Shown here piece after piece: positions 35,422 through 48,029 of a stretch of 64,000 nucleotides of DNA (its first letter is position 1; the number at the start of each line of letters is the position of its first letter). Location of the stretch: NCBI GenBank assembly GCA_025716855.1, contig JAIXMQ010000025.1, forward strand, positions 1-64,000. The letters run 5' to 3'. This DNA comes from Pilaira anomala. Lineage: Eukaryota; Mucoromycota; Mucoromycetes; Mucorales; Mucoraceae. Position numbers and translations under genes: made by a program. Under the pieces are notes generated by a model. That model was given only the letters and a program-made list of their open reading frames with translations. It did no database searches and was not told where the DNA came from.

Positions 35422-36308
35422 CTGATATACTTGGTATACAAAAACATACAAAAATTAACTAACTTTTATGCTTTTAATTTTTTCTCTTTTTTTTTTCTAT
35501 TTTATATTTGTTCGTCTAATAAATCCTAACAAGCTGGCTTCGCCTCTGGTTCTCAAGGTAGGAGAAAAAGAGTCAACAAGTTTCTCTCGCTCACTCTCAC
35601 TCTCACTTCTCTCTCTTGGTATCGCTCAAATATTCAAGTCGCATACCTTTCTCTTTCTCCTATCTCTCTTACTCTGGGTCTTTTCTTTCTCTCTTTGCAT
35701 TGGGGACTATGCGTAGCTGGTAAAAAAAATACACTTTTTTTCTATTTCTTTTGGTACTTTGAAGGACATTTCGAGGGGTGCTAGACTTTTTAAGTCGGCT
35801 GAGATCAAACCCTTAAGAGCGGATCATGTTAGTACATGCGTCGCCACGAGTTCCCATTTGTACTTTTTTTTTTATACCATCGACCTTTCCCCCCCCCCCA
35901 TCCCCTTTTTATACCCTTTTCTCTTTTATATATTTTCTTTTGTAGGTACTCAGGTAAAGGTAAAGTATAGCCTTTTTATACATCTATCAAGAATACATTT
36001 TAGATTATAGTCTAGTTTTTCCGGTTGGTGGTTTCCCCTCTTCTTTCTATCCCGTTCACAACATCTCTTTTTTTTTCTTTTACATTTGGGCTTGTTCTTT
36101 ACTTTCAATTCATATTTCATAGTTATTGTTTAAAGTTCTAGAATAAACTTGATATGAATGTTGTTTACTTTTTAACCAAGTAAATACAAGTTCTCCGGAC
36201 TTGAAAAAAATCATATTTGTGACTTTTGGCCCTCATTTAAGATTGTTTTTTATTATTTTTTTACACATTTTTTTTTTCAAATAAAAACGCGAATACCTAA
36301 AAACAAAA
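35422..36308. other. Spacer between transporter 3' end and PRP39
   Basis: Pyrimidine-rich (CT-rich stretch 35580-35700; C9 run near 35890). No gene recognised; contains the PRP39 promoter side. Confidence 0.55.
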
Positions 36309-38474
36309 ATGTCCATTAAACCAACCGATGCTAATGCGACTGAATGGGATCGTCTTTGGAAAGTCGTACGTGATACACCAGATAATTTTAGTGCCTGGGA
36401 ACAACTGATTCGAGTAGCTGAAGCAGTAGAGGGAGGCATAACAAAATTATCTCCACCAGAAAATATCACTCGTTTAGAAAGCGTTTACGATAGCTTCCTA
36501 TCAAAGTTTCCTCTCTGCTTTGGCTATTGGAAGAAATATTCGGATTGGGAACTAGCTGTCCATGGAGATGAAGGTGCTGAAAAAGTAAATAATTCTTTTG
36601 GAACCTCCAAAGCATAATGCAGTTCATCTAAACTTTTTTTCTGATAGATTTTCGAAAGAGGTGTTGTTGCTATTCATAATTCTGTCGACCTTTGGAGCCA
36701 ATACATTAATTTTAAAATGTCTCATTCTGCTTCAAACGATGATATTGAAAGGTATTTTGAACAACATTATCTCCTTGATTCTCTAGAACTTTCTTTAAAA
36801 CTTTTTTTTTATTCACATGTACCTTTTAGTTTATTACAACGTGCAGCAGCTTGCATTGGTTTGGATTTCCTCGCACATCCTTTCTGGGACAAGTACATTG
36901 AATTTGCAGAGACACGACTTGCCAACCCTAAACGTGTTCTCGAACTATTAGATCGTATCGTCTTGATACCTATGCATCAGTATGCTCGTTACTACGAGAA
37001 ATGGCGCGGACTTCGTTCAACAATGAAACCATCTGAAGCTGTAGATCATGCTACATTGGAAACATTTTATAAAGAAATTCGTGAAGCAAAGGGTGACAGC
37101 TTGACGGCCGAAGAAATGGAATTAGCATTAAAGGAAAAACTTGACGCTCAAGCAAATGCCGTATATAAAAAGACACAGGAAGGAACGAATAAACGTTGGG
37201 TTTACGAAGCTGAAATTAAACGTCCTTATTTCCATGTTAAGCCTTTGGATAGACCTCAATTACAGAACTGGTCCAAGTATCTCGACTTTGAGGAATCTTT
37301 AAACGAAATTCCACGTATTCGCGCACTTTACGAACGATGCTTAGTACCATGTGTAAATATAATTGAATTCTTTTTCTTTTCTTTTTATTATTATCTCATC
37401 TCTTAACTAATTTAATTTTATATTAGGCACAATACGAAGAGTTCTGGTTACGTTATGGTCAATGGTTGACGAAGCATGATTTCTTAAGTGACGCCAAATA
37501 TGCTTACGAGAGAGCTGCATTTAAATTTTTGCCCAGAGATCTCTGCAATGCAAAAATCGCGCTTGCTTTAATTCAAGAAGAGGAAGGAAACGTGGAGGAA
37601 GCCAGAAAAACGTATACAACAATTTTAGAATCCAGTAAATATCAATTTTTTGTAAATAATGCACATCTAACTTTATTCGTTTATTTAAATAGTGCCTACG
37701 CATATTGAGACTATTTTAAATTTACTGCATTTCGAACGTAGACAGGATCCAACAGTGTTTGAAAATAGTATTAATACCTATATTAATTCCAACCAACTGG
37801 CCGAATCTGCTAAAGCTTTTCTTACCATTCAATATATTAGGTTTATGCAACAGGTTAGTAACAGATGAATTCATTGGACATTCCATATTAAACTATTTTA
37901 ATTAGAATAATCAAGTTGATAAAGCTAGACAAACATATTCAGCTTCATCTAGTTTATTTCCTAACAGTAAATTCTTTTGGATGAATTATATTAATTTCGA
38001 ACTTGGATTTTATGGTACAGAAAAAGACAAAAGGAAAAATAATAATAATTGAAATATTAACACATATTCTTCGAAAAAAAATTAGATGAATCTTCGGAGG
38101 AACGTATTTTGGAAGTATTTGAAAAAGCTCGTAACCATTTGAACAAAGACTCACAAAAGGAAATTAATGCCAAATTTAGAGAATTCCTTTTGGAACGTGG
38201 TAATTCAGTTTATACTCTTAATAGAAATCCTGTAAGTGTTTCTACAGATTTTCCTCCAGAAAAGCAAGCGAGTTTAAAGCGTGTTGCCGAAGAGCCACCT
38301 ACTCCAACTGCTTATCCTTTCGCAAAACAAACTCGTTTCGAAGCCCCAACACAACAAGGTTACGGTTATACATATCCTCAACAGGGCCAAGCTCAAGTAC
38401 AAGGCCAAGCTCAACCTTACCCCACCAACGATTATTACAATCAACAACCTCAACAACAACCTTGGCAATCATAG
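36309..38474 (+). CDS. PRP39: Pre-mRNA-processing factor 39 (U1 snRNP)
   Basis: U1 snRNP component that helps recognise 5' splice sites; a HAT-repeat scaffold. Seven exons: 36309-36584, 36648-36751, 36830-37352, 37427-37634, 37693-37853, 37906-38014 and 38086-38474; 589 residues. HAT repeats run through most of the protein: WDRLWKVVRDTPDNFSAWEQ, FPLCFGYWKKYSDWE, ERGVVAIHNSVDLWSQYINF, HPFWDKYIEFAETR, HQYARYYEKWRGL, RPQLQNWSKYLDFEES, FWLRYGQWL, FFWMNYINFELG. The C-terminus is Gln/Pro/Tyr rich (from about residue 545) and probably disordered. Length is near the yeast protein. In such an intron-dense genome this is a core splicing factor. Confidence 0.92.
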
Positions 38475-38611
38475 ATGATGTTATTTGTATTTGATCGAAA
38501 CCAAAAAAAATAAAAAATGATAAAATAAAAAAGTTGAATTTAAAAACCACGCTAGCAAATATGTAGTATGCTTTTTATTTACAATAATTCATTAAAATAA
38601 TTTTGTTTGAT

Positions 38612-40608
38612 TTAATCTCTTCTTCTACTACTACTACTATTACTACTTTGCCTACTCATTTCTCTTTCAAATGCATTTGCGTCCGGCATTACAATATCAT
38701 TTAGTACGCGTGTAGCTTTGATAGCAGCTTTGCGGCGCTGCCGTATATTAACGGATCCCTCTTCTCTGTTATCATTGTCGTTATGTGATGAGTAAAATTC
38801 AGGTACAGTATCCACATTCATCCAACGTTCTAATTCAGCAACTAATAAATTTGTTCGGCCTGCAGAAGCATCTAATATGGGGTTTTCTCTTGGTATAAAA
38901 GTGTATCGACTATCTCCTGCAAAATTCATTAGCTCCCACAGCTGATAGCAATCTTCTAACCAGAGATGATTGACTATGGTAATTTCAGGGAAAGTTTTAG
39001 CTTTTGCATATTTTTCACTTATTGTCCTGGAAGCATTTATAGTTAATTTACACTGAAAATAAAAAGAGAATGATTCTTTTTTACCTTCCACAGATAAGAT
39101 GCGTAGTTTCTATATTAATCGCAGAATCATATCTTGCCCCTAATGCAGTAACGAGACGTCGCAAATAATATTTTGTCACATTTCCATATCCTGCAATTGT
39201 AATCACCTATTAAAGTAAAAAACTCAGGTTAATGCTTGGCGTCTAATTTTGAAGAGTAACGGAATTTACTAACGTTATTCTCCATACCAGGTAGTCCCCC
39301 TGGAGGTGTAGGATAATCTAACAGCGTAGATAATGGTGAATTATAATAACCTCTCGATAATGTATTTGTAAGCCACCATAAACTAGCAATCAGTTTTTGA
39401 TCTTTTGCAACCATTCTACATTCTGGAGTGGCTCTGTTTTTTAATATAACTATTGTAACAAGCTGATGACTATATTGATCCGCTATTTTACCACCTGCTC
39501 TCTCAACAGCGTCTTCTAATATAATCTTAAAGTCTTCTTTTATATTAATGTCGTTGCCAAAATAAATGACTTCGTCTTCAAGTACCATATTATAGTCTCC
39601 AGCCGAAGATATCTGCTCTTTATCGTAATAAGGATATAATTTGGCCGGTGTAGGGTTATTTTCATAATATACAATAGGGTCAGGAAAGCAAAATAATTCA
39701 ACATCCATCCTTTTCTTATGTCGGAAACATTCATCAAGCCACTGTGGTAACACAACCGGGATTTTTAATTCCATGCATTGATTATATTGAGCCTAGATTT
39801 GATTTTATGTCAGTGAAAACTATCTATTTTGCTGCTTATTCTATTCCTCATACCCCTCTTGGATCGAGACATATCATATGAGTCAAGTCTGTTGTGATAT
39901 CATCTCTGATTTGACCTCCAAACCTTTTGACCTCATTAGTAATAGCATCTCTATCGTCATTTGGTAACTACATCATAATAAGTTAAACATTGCTATCTGA
40001 TTTAGGGTCACTTTTAAACTTTACATCCAATAATAAAAGTACAGCACCAGATAGAAACTGATACAATACAGGCGAATAATTTGATACGCTATGAATACAA
40101 CAATCAATAACCTTTAATAACATGCAATATATTATCGTACTATCTTACTCATGTACAAAACCATTGGAAACTGCTTTCTCAACCCATAGAGGCTAAATTG
40201 ATAAGAATGGTAGTCAATAAAAGTCCCCTAACAATTTGTTGCTCCCCTTACTGTAACGGATTTTACAACACTATCAGAGTCAAATGGATATACTCGATTT
40301 GAGGATACATATAAGTTGGGTGTAAGGCTTTCCTCTGAACTTTCTGAAACGTTCCCTGGTTTACCGCCGTTATTCTTCAATAAATTTTGCAGCTGTTATT
40401 AACAATAAAAAGGAGCCGAGTTAATATCTACGGATTTTTGTTGTTATTTTTACTTTACTCTTATTTTTTTAAATTCTGGAAGTGAATCGTCTACTACGTA
40501 AAAGACATTTAGAAATAGATCAATAGTCTTCTTGTCGTTCATTTGTCTCCCAAGTTTTAATTTCTTTCTTGTTTGATTTTCAATATTGTTACTGTTATAA
40601 CCACTCAT
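38612..40608 (-). CDS. Four-BRCT protein of the RTT107/Brc1 family
   Basis: RTT107/Brc1 proteins are BRCT scaffolds for replication-fork repair and bind Smc5/6 and gamma-H2A. Eight exons: 40608-40459, 40392-40252, 40192-40149, 40088-40025, 39967-39854, 39792-39274, 39206-39085 and 39026-38612; 522 residues. BRCT1 includes DLFLNVFYVVDDSLP, LLKNNGG and PLWVEKAVSNGFVH. BRCT2 has GAVLLLLDLPNDD, FGGQIRDD, LTHMICLD and VVLPQWLDECF. BRCT3 begins at EVIYFGNDI. BRCT4 has PPGGLPGMENNVITIAGYGN, THLICGR and ITIVNHLWLEDCYQLW. The short Ser/Arg-rich tail ends where longer relatives carry two more BRCT domains. Exon 8 uses the acceptor TTCCAG; an earlier AG breaks phase. ATG at 40608 is the first true ATG in frame. 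Confidence 0.8.
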
Positions 40609-41029
40609 TGTTTTATTTTCCAAAGAAGAGGTCAAACGTCAAAATACTTATTTTTTTTTCTCAAGAAAAATTATCCATGTGCCTATTTACATCTGAAGAA
40701 AATAGGTAAAAAAATTGGGACAGCAATTTGAAAAGACGACGATTGATGCTGAGATGATCCTATCAAGAGCGAATTTTTCCAAATAACGTAAACGGGTAAA
40801 TACATTATACCAACATTGTTAAAATACTTCGCGTATGACGTTTAATAGTTACAGTAAAAATTAAACTATCATGCTGCTGTCAATTTCTTTTGCTTCTTCT
40901 ATCTACAATATATTAACAAATACAACAGAACAAGTCGAAATTCTACTACTAATCGAGCTTGCCTAGCCATACAATCAATGTCTAGCTCAGCAGTAATAAA
41001 TTTATATTGTTTATAGCTATTTCAAAAAG

Positions 41030-43870
41030 GAGAGCCATTAAACATCACTCACTTGGATTCCCTACTAATACGGGAAACTCCATCACCCACCCATCCCCCC
41101 CCCCCCCCTACCACCACCACCAAATCACCCAGTTGATTTTATAAAAAACAAGCCCTTTTGAAACTATTATTTCATTGCGGTAACAAAGCCCCTATGCTAG
41201 GCTATGTACTTATTGACCTCAGTTAGTTTCTTTGATAAAGAAAAAGGATGTATTATCCCATAGCAGAAAATTTTAAGCCAATTAAAGTATCTAAAAGTTA
41301 AAAAAAGTATACTTTTTTCCCTTGGTAACGAAAATTTTTTGAGTCAATCAAATCATCGGAAAAGGAGGAAAAAGTGTATTTTTAGGCAAAAATAAGCAGG
41401 TCCCGACCTTTGGATTTTTTCAAGATTCAGAAATATCCATACATCTTTACATTAAAAAGGTTTTAAAGTTTGGCTTTTTAAGGATATATGTAGAATTTGG
41501 CGCTCTTTTCAATGATGTAAAATACAAAGTAAAATAGTAACAAATATTTATAGGTATTATGAAAAAACAATATACAGTTTTTGTTAGGGCAAGTATATTT
41601 TCTACATACAAAATAATAATTCTAAATTAATAGAAAGATGCGCCTTCAAATTCTGCATCGATTGTATATTATACTGTATAATAGAATAGGTAAAATGAAA
41701 GACTTTAATTTGAAAAGAAAGAAATTTGGACCCAAATCTCAATTTTTAGGTCCAAAAAACAGGAAAAAAACCAAATCAGGATACAGACATATTTTGTTAG
41801 GCAATATTATATTCCAAAGATGTAAAATTTAAAAACTAAGATTTCTATGCATTTAGATTTATCATCTTGTATATAAAAAATATACATGCCCTAATAGAAG
41901 CTGTGCTTTCTCGCAATGACTATTAAACTTTATAATTATGCTACCTTGCTTTTTACATCATTCGAAAGAGCGTCAAATTCTATCTTAGACATCAATAAAA
42001 AGCTAAACTTTAAAACCATTTAAATACAAAGATATATCTGCATTTCTAATTTTTATTTTTTTTTAAGCTGTGAAAAAAATTCCATTTTTTAGAAAAATTT
42101 GCTAGTCCCCCCCTATGGATTTTTTCAAAAATCAGAAAGGTAGATATATCTTTACATTAAAATGGGTTTAACGCTTGTTCTTTTAACGGTAAATACAGAA
42201 TTTTGCACTCTTTCGAATGATGCAAAAATCAAAATAAAATAATTAAAAATATTAATGGTTATTGTGATAAAACGGTTTACAGTTTTTGTTAGGGCAAGTA
42301 TATTTTCTGTTTCCAATAATATAAATCAAATTATATAGAAAGATGCGCCGTCAAATTCTGCACTTTCTGTATATCATATTGTCTAATGAAATAGTTGATT
42401 TAGAGGAACGTTACTTTGACAAGAAGGTATTTTTTGTCAAAATTTTGATTTCTGGGACCGAAAAACGAGGTGTACGTAGACCATGCTACATGCACTCTCC
42501 ATTTGTAGTGCATGTAAGGAAAACAGTTTTTGTTAGAAAAAGTATATTTTTTACATATAAAAAAATACATCTTTATATGCAATCATCTGCCCATATAAAT
42601 TTAGAATTTTCTGGATATAGTATTGTATAATGTAATAGTTAATATTGAAGGACTTTACTTTGACATGAAAGGTTTTCTGGGCTTAAATATGTGGTGTGTG
42701 TAGTTTATATGAGGCGCGCTTATTGGTGGGTGAGTCACCACTCTAAATTAACGAAACACAGCTTAAATTTTAAGCCCTAGAAATCTTTCATGTCAAAGTA
42801 AATTCCTTCAATACTAACCATTATGTTATACAATATTATATCCAGAAAATTTTAACTTTAGATGGGCAGATATCTTCATACATAGATATATTTTTTTATA
42901 TATAAAAAATATACTTTCTCTAGCAAAAACTGTTTCCCGAGCTTTTTTGATTTTTTTGAATGCTTACATAAATGTGGATAATATATGTTGGTATTATAAA
43001 GCTTTTAGAGGAAAGCTATTGAATAGTTTCTAGTATAAAATTTGAATGAAGTAAAAATCAAAGTAAAGTAATTATAAAGATTAATGGCTATTATTGTATT
43101 TTTAAGAAAGTCGAATTTACAGTCTTTGTTTAGGGCAAGTATATTTTATGCTTCTAGACATATCATTTTAAATCCATAGACAAATGTGCCATCAAATTCT
43201 GCATCGACTGTATATCACATTGTATATTAGAATACTTGATTTAAGATGACTTTAATTTGACAAGAAAGAAAAATTTGTCAATATCTTTACATTTTTAAAG
43301 GAAAAAAACAAACGGGGTGTATATAGGGATTTAAGCAGTGTGAAACGTTACACACCCTATGAAAGTAGACTACATACACTACAATCCCCTATGGACGCCC
43401 CGTTTTTTACCCCTAAAATGGAAAAAAAAATCGAGATATGGACAAAATTTTCTTTCTTGTCAAATTAAAGTCATCTTAAATCAATTATTCTAATATACAA
43501 AATGATATACAGTCGATGCAGAATTTAAAGACGCATTTTTTCATGTATTTGGATTCATAACTTTACATATGAAAAATATATCTGCCCTAACAAAAACCGT
43601 AATTTGACTTTTTCACAATAAACATTAATCTTTATAATTACTCTACTTTGATTTTAACACCATTCGAAAGAGCGTCAAATTCTATATTAGAAACCATTCA
43701 ATATCTTTGCTCTAAAATTCTTATAATTCCGAGATATATCCACATTTAAAACACTTGAAAAAATCCAAAGGTCGGGACCTGCTGATTTTTACCTAAAAAT
43801 TCACTTTTTCCCCTTTTTCCGATGATTTGATTGGCTCAATGTTTTTCGCTATAACAAAGAAAAAAAACTT
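41030..43870. repeat. Array of alternating-orientation repeat modules (fold-back type)
   Basis: A module of roughly 400 bp, marked by words such as TTTTTGTTAGGGCAAGTATA, TTCTGCATCGA and GACTTTAATTTGA, recurs in direct orientation near 41395-41830, 42085-42480 and 42975-43310. It is inverted near 41845-42075 and 43390-43870. A further palindromic pair lies at about 42520-42950. The outermost copies (41330-41760 versus 43420-43865) form a long imperfect inverted repeat; its best block, CAGGTCCCGACCTTTGGATT, is exact in both. No transposase ORF is visible. Confidence 0.75.
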
Positions 43871-44693
43871 TTTTTTTTTTTGGGATTGATTGAAAGTTTA
43901 CAAGGCTTTAGCTCTCATGACATTTGCTCTTCCCTAACAATTGGCTCTGTTAAGTCTATAGCTTTTCAACAGGAATAACAGTAACAATAACAATAAACCT
44001 TCCCGAACAGTTATCACTGATTTCCCCCAACAAGGTGCATTTAGTGTAAGTATAACTTGTTTATTTATAAAAAAATTGTTAATCTAATCCTTTCTGTATT
44101 AATACCACCCTTTTCTTTTCTTGTATTTTCAATTAAACGCAAGTTGGTTCTTTTATTCAAACTATTTTTGTTACTAGTTTTCATTTTTTTTATTCTGTAT
44201 TTTTATTCTGTATAATCATAAATCATTTTTTTTTGTCTTAAAACGAAATTTTCCCCCATTAGTTACCATTAATTTCTAATAAAAGTGTGTACAAGGTGAT
44301 AGTTTATGCAGCTAATATTGGATACTCAAGGGTTTTAAACTCTACTGTATGATAATCACCAAATTTATGCTTAACACGATTGATTGTTATTTTTAAAAAT
44401 ACTTTTTCGCATGACATTTGTATTTTGTTTATTCATGCTATTTCCGTTATTCCAAACTGAATAATTCCATCTAATCTTTGATTCATAAAAACAAATAAAA
44501 TATCAGAGACCAGAGTCTATATTAGGTAAATATACAGAGATCGAAACATCAGAGACTGATTTTTCAGAAGAAATAGGGTCCCACAACTAAGATGTGACTA
44601 TTGATTTCTGTACAAGTCCTATTAAGGCAAGCAAGACAAGATCATCAAAGAAACAATAGATTAATAAAAATGTAGGGGAAAAGACAATTCTAG

Positions 44694-44700
44694 TATATAA
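44694..44700 (+). promoter_or_regulatory. TATA-like box of LYS20
   Basis: TATATAA lies 88 bp before the start codon, followed by a pyrimidine-rich leader. Position and sequence fit a core promoter element; not proven. Confidence 0.45.
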
Positions 44701-44787
44701 AGACACATTCTGCTCTTCATCTTTACCTCATTAAAAAATAAAACTTTTCACTGCCTTATTTGCAATTCAAAACAAATAACAACCAAT

Positions 44788-46221
44788 ATGGCTCCTCCTA
44801 GAGATCTTATCAATAACGATATTAATCGTACTCGTGAACCTATTGTTTCACCTTACTCAAATGCTTATGACCCTTTATCAAATGTATCCAACTTTTATAT
44901 TATTGATTCTACTTTGAGAGGTATGTATTTTTTGTTTAATGTATTTTGCTGATTACTAAATTTTAATGTTGCATGAATTTTTTAAGAGGGAGAGCAATTT
45001 GCCAATGCTTTTTTTACCACAGAAAAGAAAATCGGTAAGCCAATTATTATTACATTTCCACATGAAATTAACTCTTGTATTTTTGTAGAGATTGCTCTTG
45101 CTCTTGATGCTGTTGGCGTAGATTATATTGAGTTGACTTCTCCCGCTGCTTCTGAACAATCTTTCAACGACTGTAAAGCAATTGCATCTCTTGGATTAAA
45201 GGCTAAAATCCTTACTCACATTCGTTGTCATATGAGTGATGCTCGTCTTGCTGTTCAGACCGGCGTTGATGGTATTAATGTTGTTATCGGAACCTCCTCT
45301 TATCTCCGTGAATTCTCTCACGGAAAAAGTATGGAATACATCACCAAGACTGCCATTGAAGTTATTACTTTTATTAAAAGTAAAGGACTCGAAGTTAGAT
45401 TCTCTACCGAAGATTCTTTCCGTTCAGATTTAGTGGATTTGTTAGCTATTTATCAAACTGTTGATCGTATTGGTGTAAACCGTGTCGGTATTGCTGATAC
45501 TGTTGGTTGTGCTAATCCACGTCAAGTTTATGATCTTGTCAAGACACTTCGTAGCGTTGTAAAATGTGATATTGAATGCCATTTCCATGATGATACTGGT
45601 TGCGCAATTGCTAATGCTCATACTGCATTAGAAGCCGGCGCTACTCATATCGATACTTGTATCTTGGGTATCGGAGAACGCAATGGTATACCTTCCTTGG
45701 GCGGTTTCTTAGCTCGTATGTATGTCGCAGATCGTGAACACGTTTTAAACAAATATAACGTCAAAGCTCTGCGTGATGCCGAAAATTTAGTAGCTGAAGC
45801 TGTCGATATTACTGTCCCTTTCAACAACTATATCACTGGATATTGTGCCTTTACTCACAAAGCAGGTATTCATGCCAAAGCTATTCTCAACAATCCATCT
45901 ACTTACGAAATATTGCGTCCTGAAGACTTTGGTATGTCTCGCTATGTCAGTATTGGTCATCGTTTAACAGGCTGGAATGCTATTAAGAATAGAATGGAGC
46001 AGTTGAAATTGAATAGTCTAAACGATGAAGATGCTAAGAGAATTACGCAAAAGATCAAGCAACTTGCTGATATCAAGGCCCTGAATTTAGAACAAGTAGA
46101 CGTGCTTTTACGTAAATATCACACTGCTAAATTGACTGATAACTCCCATCATATTGTTCTTGATAAAATTTTAAATCACGACCATTTGGTTACTGGCGTA
46201 CCAGTTGGCGCTACTGCATAA
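44788..46221 (+). CDS. LYS20: Homocitrate synthase
   Basis: Condenses acetyl-CoA and 2-oxoglutarate to homocitrate, the first and lysine-inhibited step of the fungal alpha-aminoadipate lysine pathway. Three exons: 44788-44920, 44987-45034 and 45089-46221; 437 residues. Catalytic TIM-barrel motifs: [16 protein letters not shown] (metal-binding Asp and Arg near 40-44), [68 protein letters not shown] and [16 protein letters not shown]. The later [20 protein letters not shown] block holds the metal His pair. No clear mitochondrial presequence, as for LYS20/21. Exon 2 is only 48 nt. Very secure. Confidence 0.97.
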
Positions 46222-46973
46222 ACAAATCATCTGTCTTCTTTCTTTGGAGAAAATACCCTACCTATAGCTCTCTCATTGTAAAATTACCCCTTTTCATCAT
46301 TTTTATTTTTTAACTAGCATAAATAAAAATAACCGTGTCATCATTGCAAAAAAAAACCTCGATTTGTAGTTTTGAGATAGCGTATATAATTTAAAGAATA
46401 TCTGTACTCAATAATGATCGTGTAGCAAAGTCGACAATAGATGTAGAATTAATCTTACTATCTAACTTTAAAAAAATTGGTCTTCAATACAAATGTGACT
46501 TTGAGCGAAAGTGTAAAATTTATGTTAGATGCAAAACTAAAGAAGACTTCCATCGCGGATCATCCTAAAATTATGCGCCAATGATTAAAAAAAAAAGAAT
46601 GTAAAACATTCCCTAGAAAAAGTTTTTGGCAGGAAAGGAGTAAAAACATTTGAAACAGACTTACATCAAGGCTTTTGAATGAAAATTTTACACTTTATTT
46701 AAAAACAATGAGTACATTATTGATGAATCGCTCGTATCCATTATTATGGATAATAGAAAAAGAAGCTTTCGAGTAGAGTCAACTTCGAGAAAAGGTTGTA
46801 AATATATTATGTAAAAACGTTTATTAATGCAAAATAAATAATAATGACGTAATCTTAAACCATTGTCCCGATCTTTTGAAACATCAGGTTTTTTATATAA
46901 AAGCATGAATTGAGTACTCCCACTTCTTTTTTAAGTATTCATTTTTTTTTACATAATAATCAAAATATCAAAT
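46222..46973. other. Spacer downstream of LYS20
   Basis: AT-rich, no gene recognised. Confidence 0.55.
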
Positions 46974-47225
46974 ATGAGTAGCGGCTTTCGATTATTTTTG
47001 AAACACTCTAAAGACTTCCCTGAAGTAGCACCCCTTGTAGTTATTCTATCTGGAGCACTCTTAGGTGCCGGATATATGACTATACATCAAGCAAAAGCCC
47101 CAGACGTAGTTTGGAATCATAAAACCAATGCTGAACCTTGGCAACAAGTCAGAGATGGTGACCAGGTCAAACTAGTTGCTTATAACCAGAAATATGACAG
47201 GAAATGGCATCGCAAAGAATGGTAA
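46974..47225 (+). CDS. NDUFA4/MLRQ-type small respiratory-chain protein
   Basis: Single-exon ORF of 83 residues. The family (B12D/MLRQ, NDUFA4) comprises small inner mitochondrial membrane proteins associated with complex I or cytochrome oxidase. A basic N-terminus (FRLFLKHSKDFPEVAPL) leads into one hydrophobic helix (VVILSGALLGAGYMTIHQA, about 22-40) and a conserved hydrophilic tail with PDVVWNHKTNAEPW. The length matches the family. The start is the first ATG after an AT-rich leader. The gene is convergent with TRA1. Good family fit; exact complex membership in fungi is not settled by sequence. Confidence 0.82.
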   Translation: MSSGFRLFLKHSKDFPEVAPLVVILSGALLGAGYMTIHQAKAPDVVWNHKTNAEPWQQVRDGDQVKLVAYNQKYDRKWHRKEW

Positions 47226-48029
47226 AACTATTCACTTCAATTATTGTATAAATTATCCCATCTCCTTACACACAAATGCACATATTATTATCCCTCCCGA
47301 GTTAATAATCTCATTGTAATAAACGTTTTTAAACACTTAATAAGTTTGGTGGGAGTTTAGGCTGTAGAAAATTAAGTAATCCTGTACCATGAAGGAGTAA
47401 ATTCGACAAATATAGAAAGTGTTGACTCGCCAAATTTGGAGAGTAAATATGTTTTTTTAATGATAAATATTTCTTCCTCAACTAAAATGAACATGATTGT
47501 AAACCGATGAAGTAACTGATAAATCTATAAAAGCACCTAATAAGTCAAGAATAAAAACCATTTTTTATTTAATCTTAAACACTTATTTACATAAATATCA
47601 CATTAATCTGTAGCTACTATGTATTTGTTGATTTGTAACAATATCAAACTTATTACAATCTAACAATTAAAATAAAATACTTTTTCATAAAGAGTACTTC
47701 ATAACAAGGAACAGTTTATTTTATTTGGTTTTGCTTATTTGGTTTTGATAATTTGGTTTTTATTATTGTATTCTACTTTTTCCAAAATACAATCAGGTTT
47801 TAGCTTTATTTATATTTTAATGCACCATGAATAAATCATCTTATTTTACGCCTGATTACTTCTTTGTACTTTCACTTTTTAATTTTTATTTTTCAATCTA
47901 TTTCCAATAGCTTGATCTCATCATTTTTTTTAATCAATTCGTTAAATTTATTGTTTAAATATAATAATTATTTTTGTTAAATGTTATTTTTGAGTATTGG
48001 GTTAATCAAGTGGTATTTGTTATCTAAAA
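47226..48029. other. Convergent 3' spacer before TRA1
   Basis: About 800 bp of AT-rich DNA between two convergent stop codons; includes a short TTTGGTTTT-type direct repeat near 47710-47765. No gene. Confidence 0.6.

Larger units (their letters stand above)
40609..44787. other. Repeat-rich intergenic region
   Basis: 4.2 kb without recognisable genes. Contains the alternating repeat array at 41030-43870 and, next to LYS20, about 900 bp of ordinary AT-rich DNA with a TATA-like box at 44694. Confidence 0.6.
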
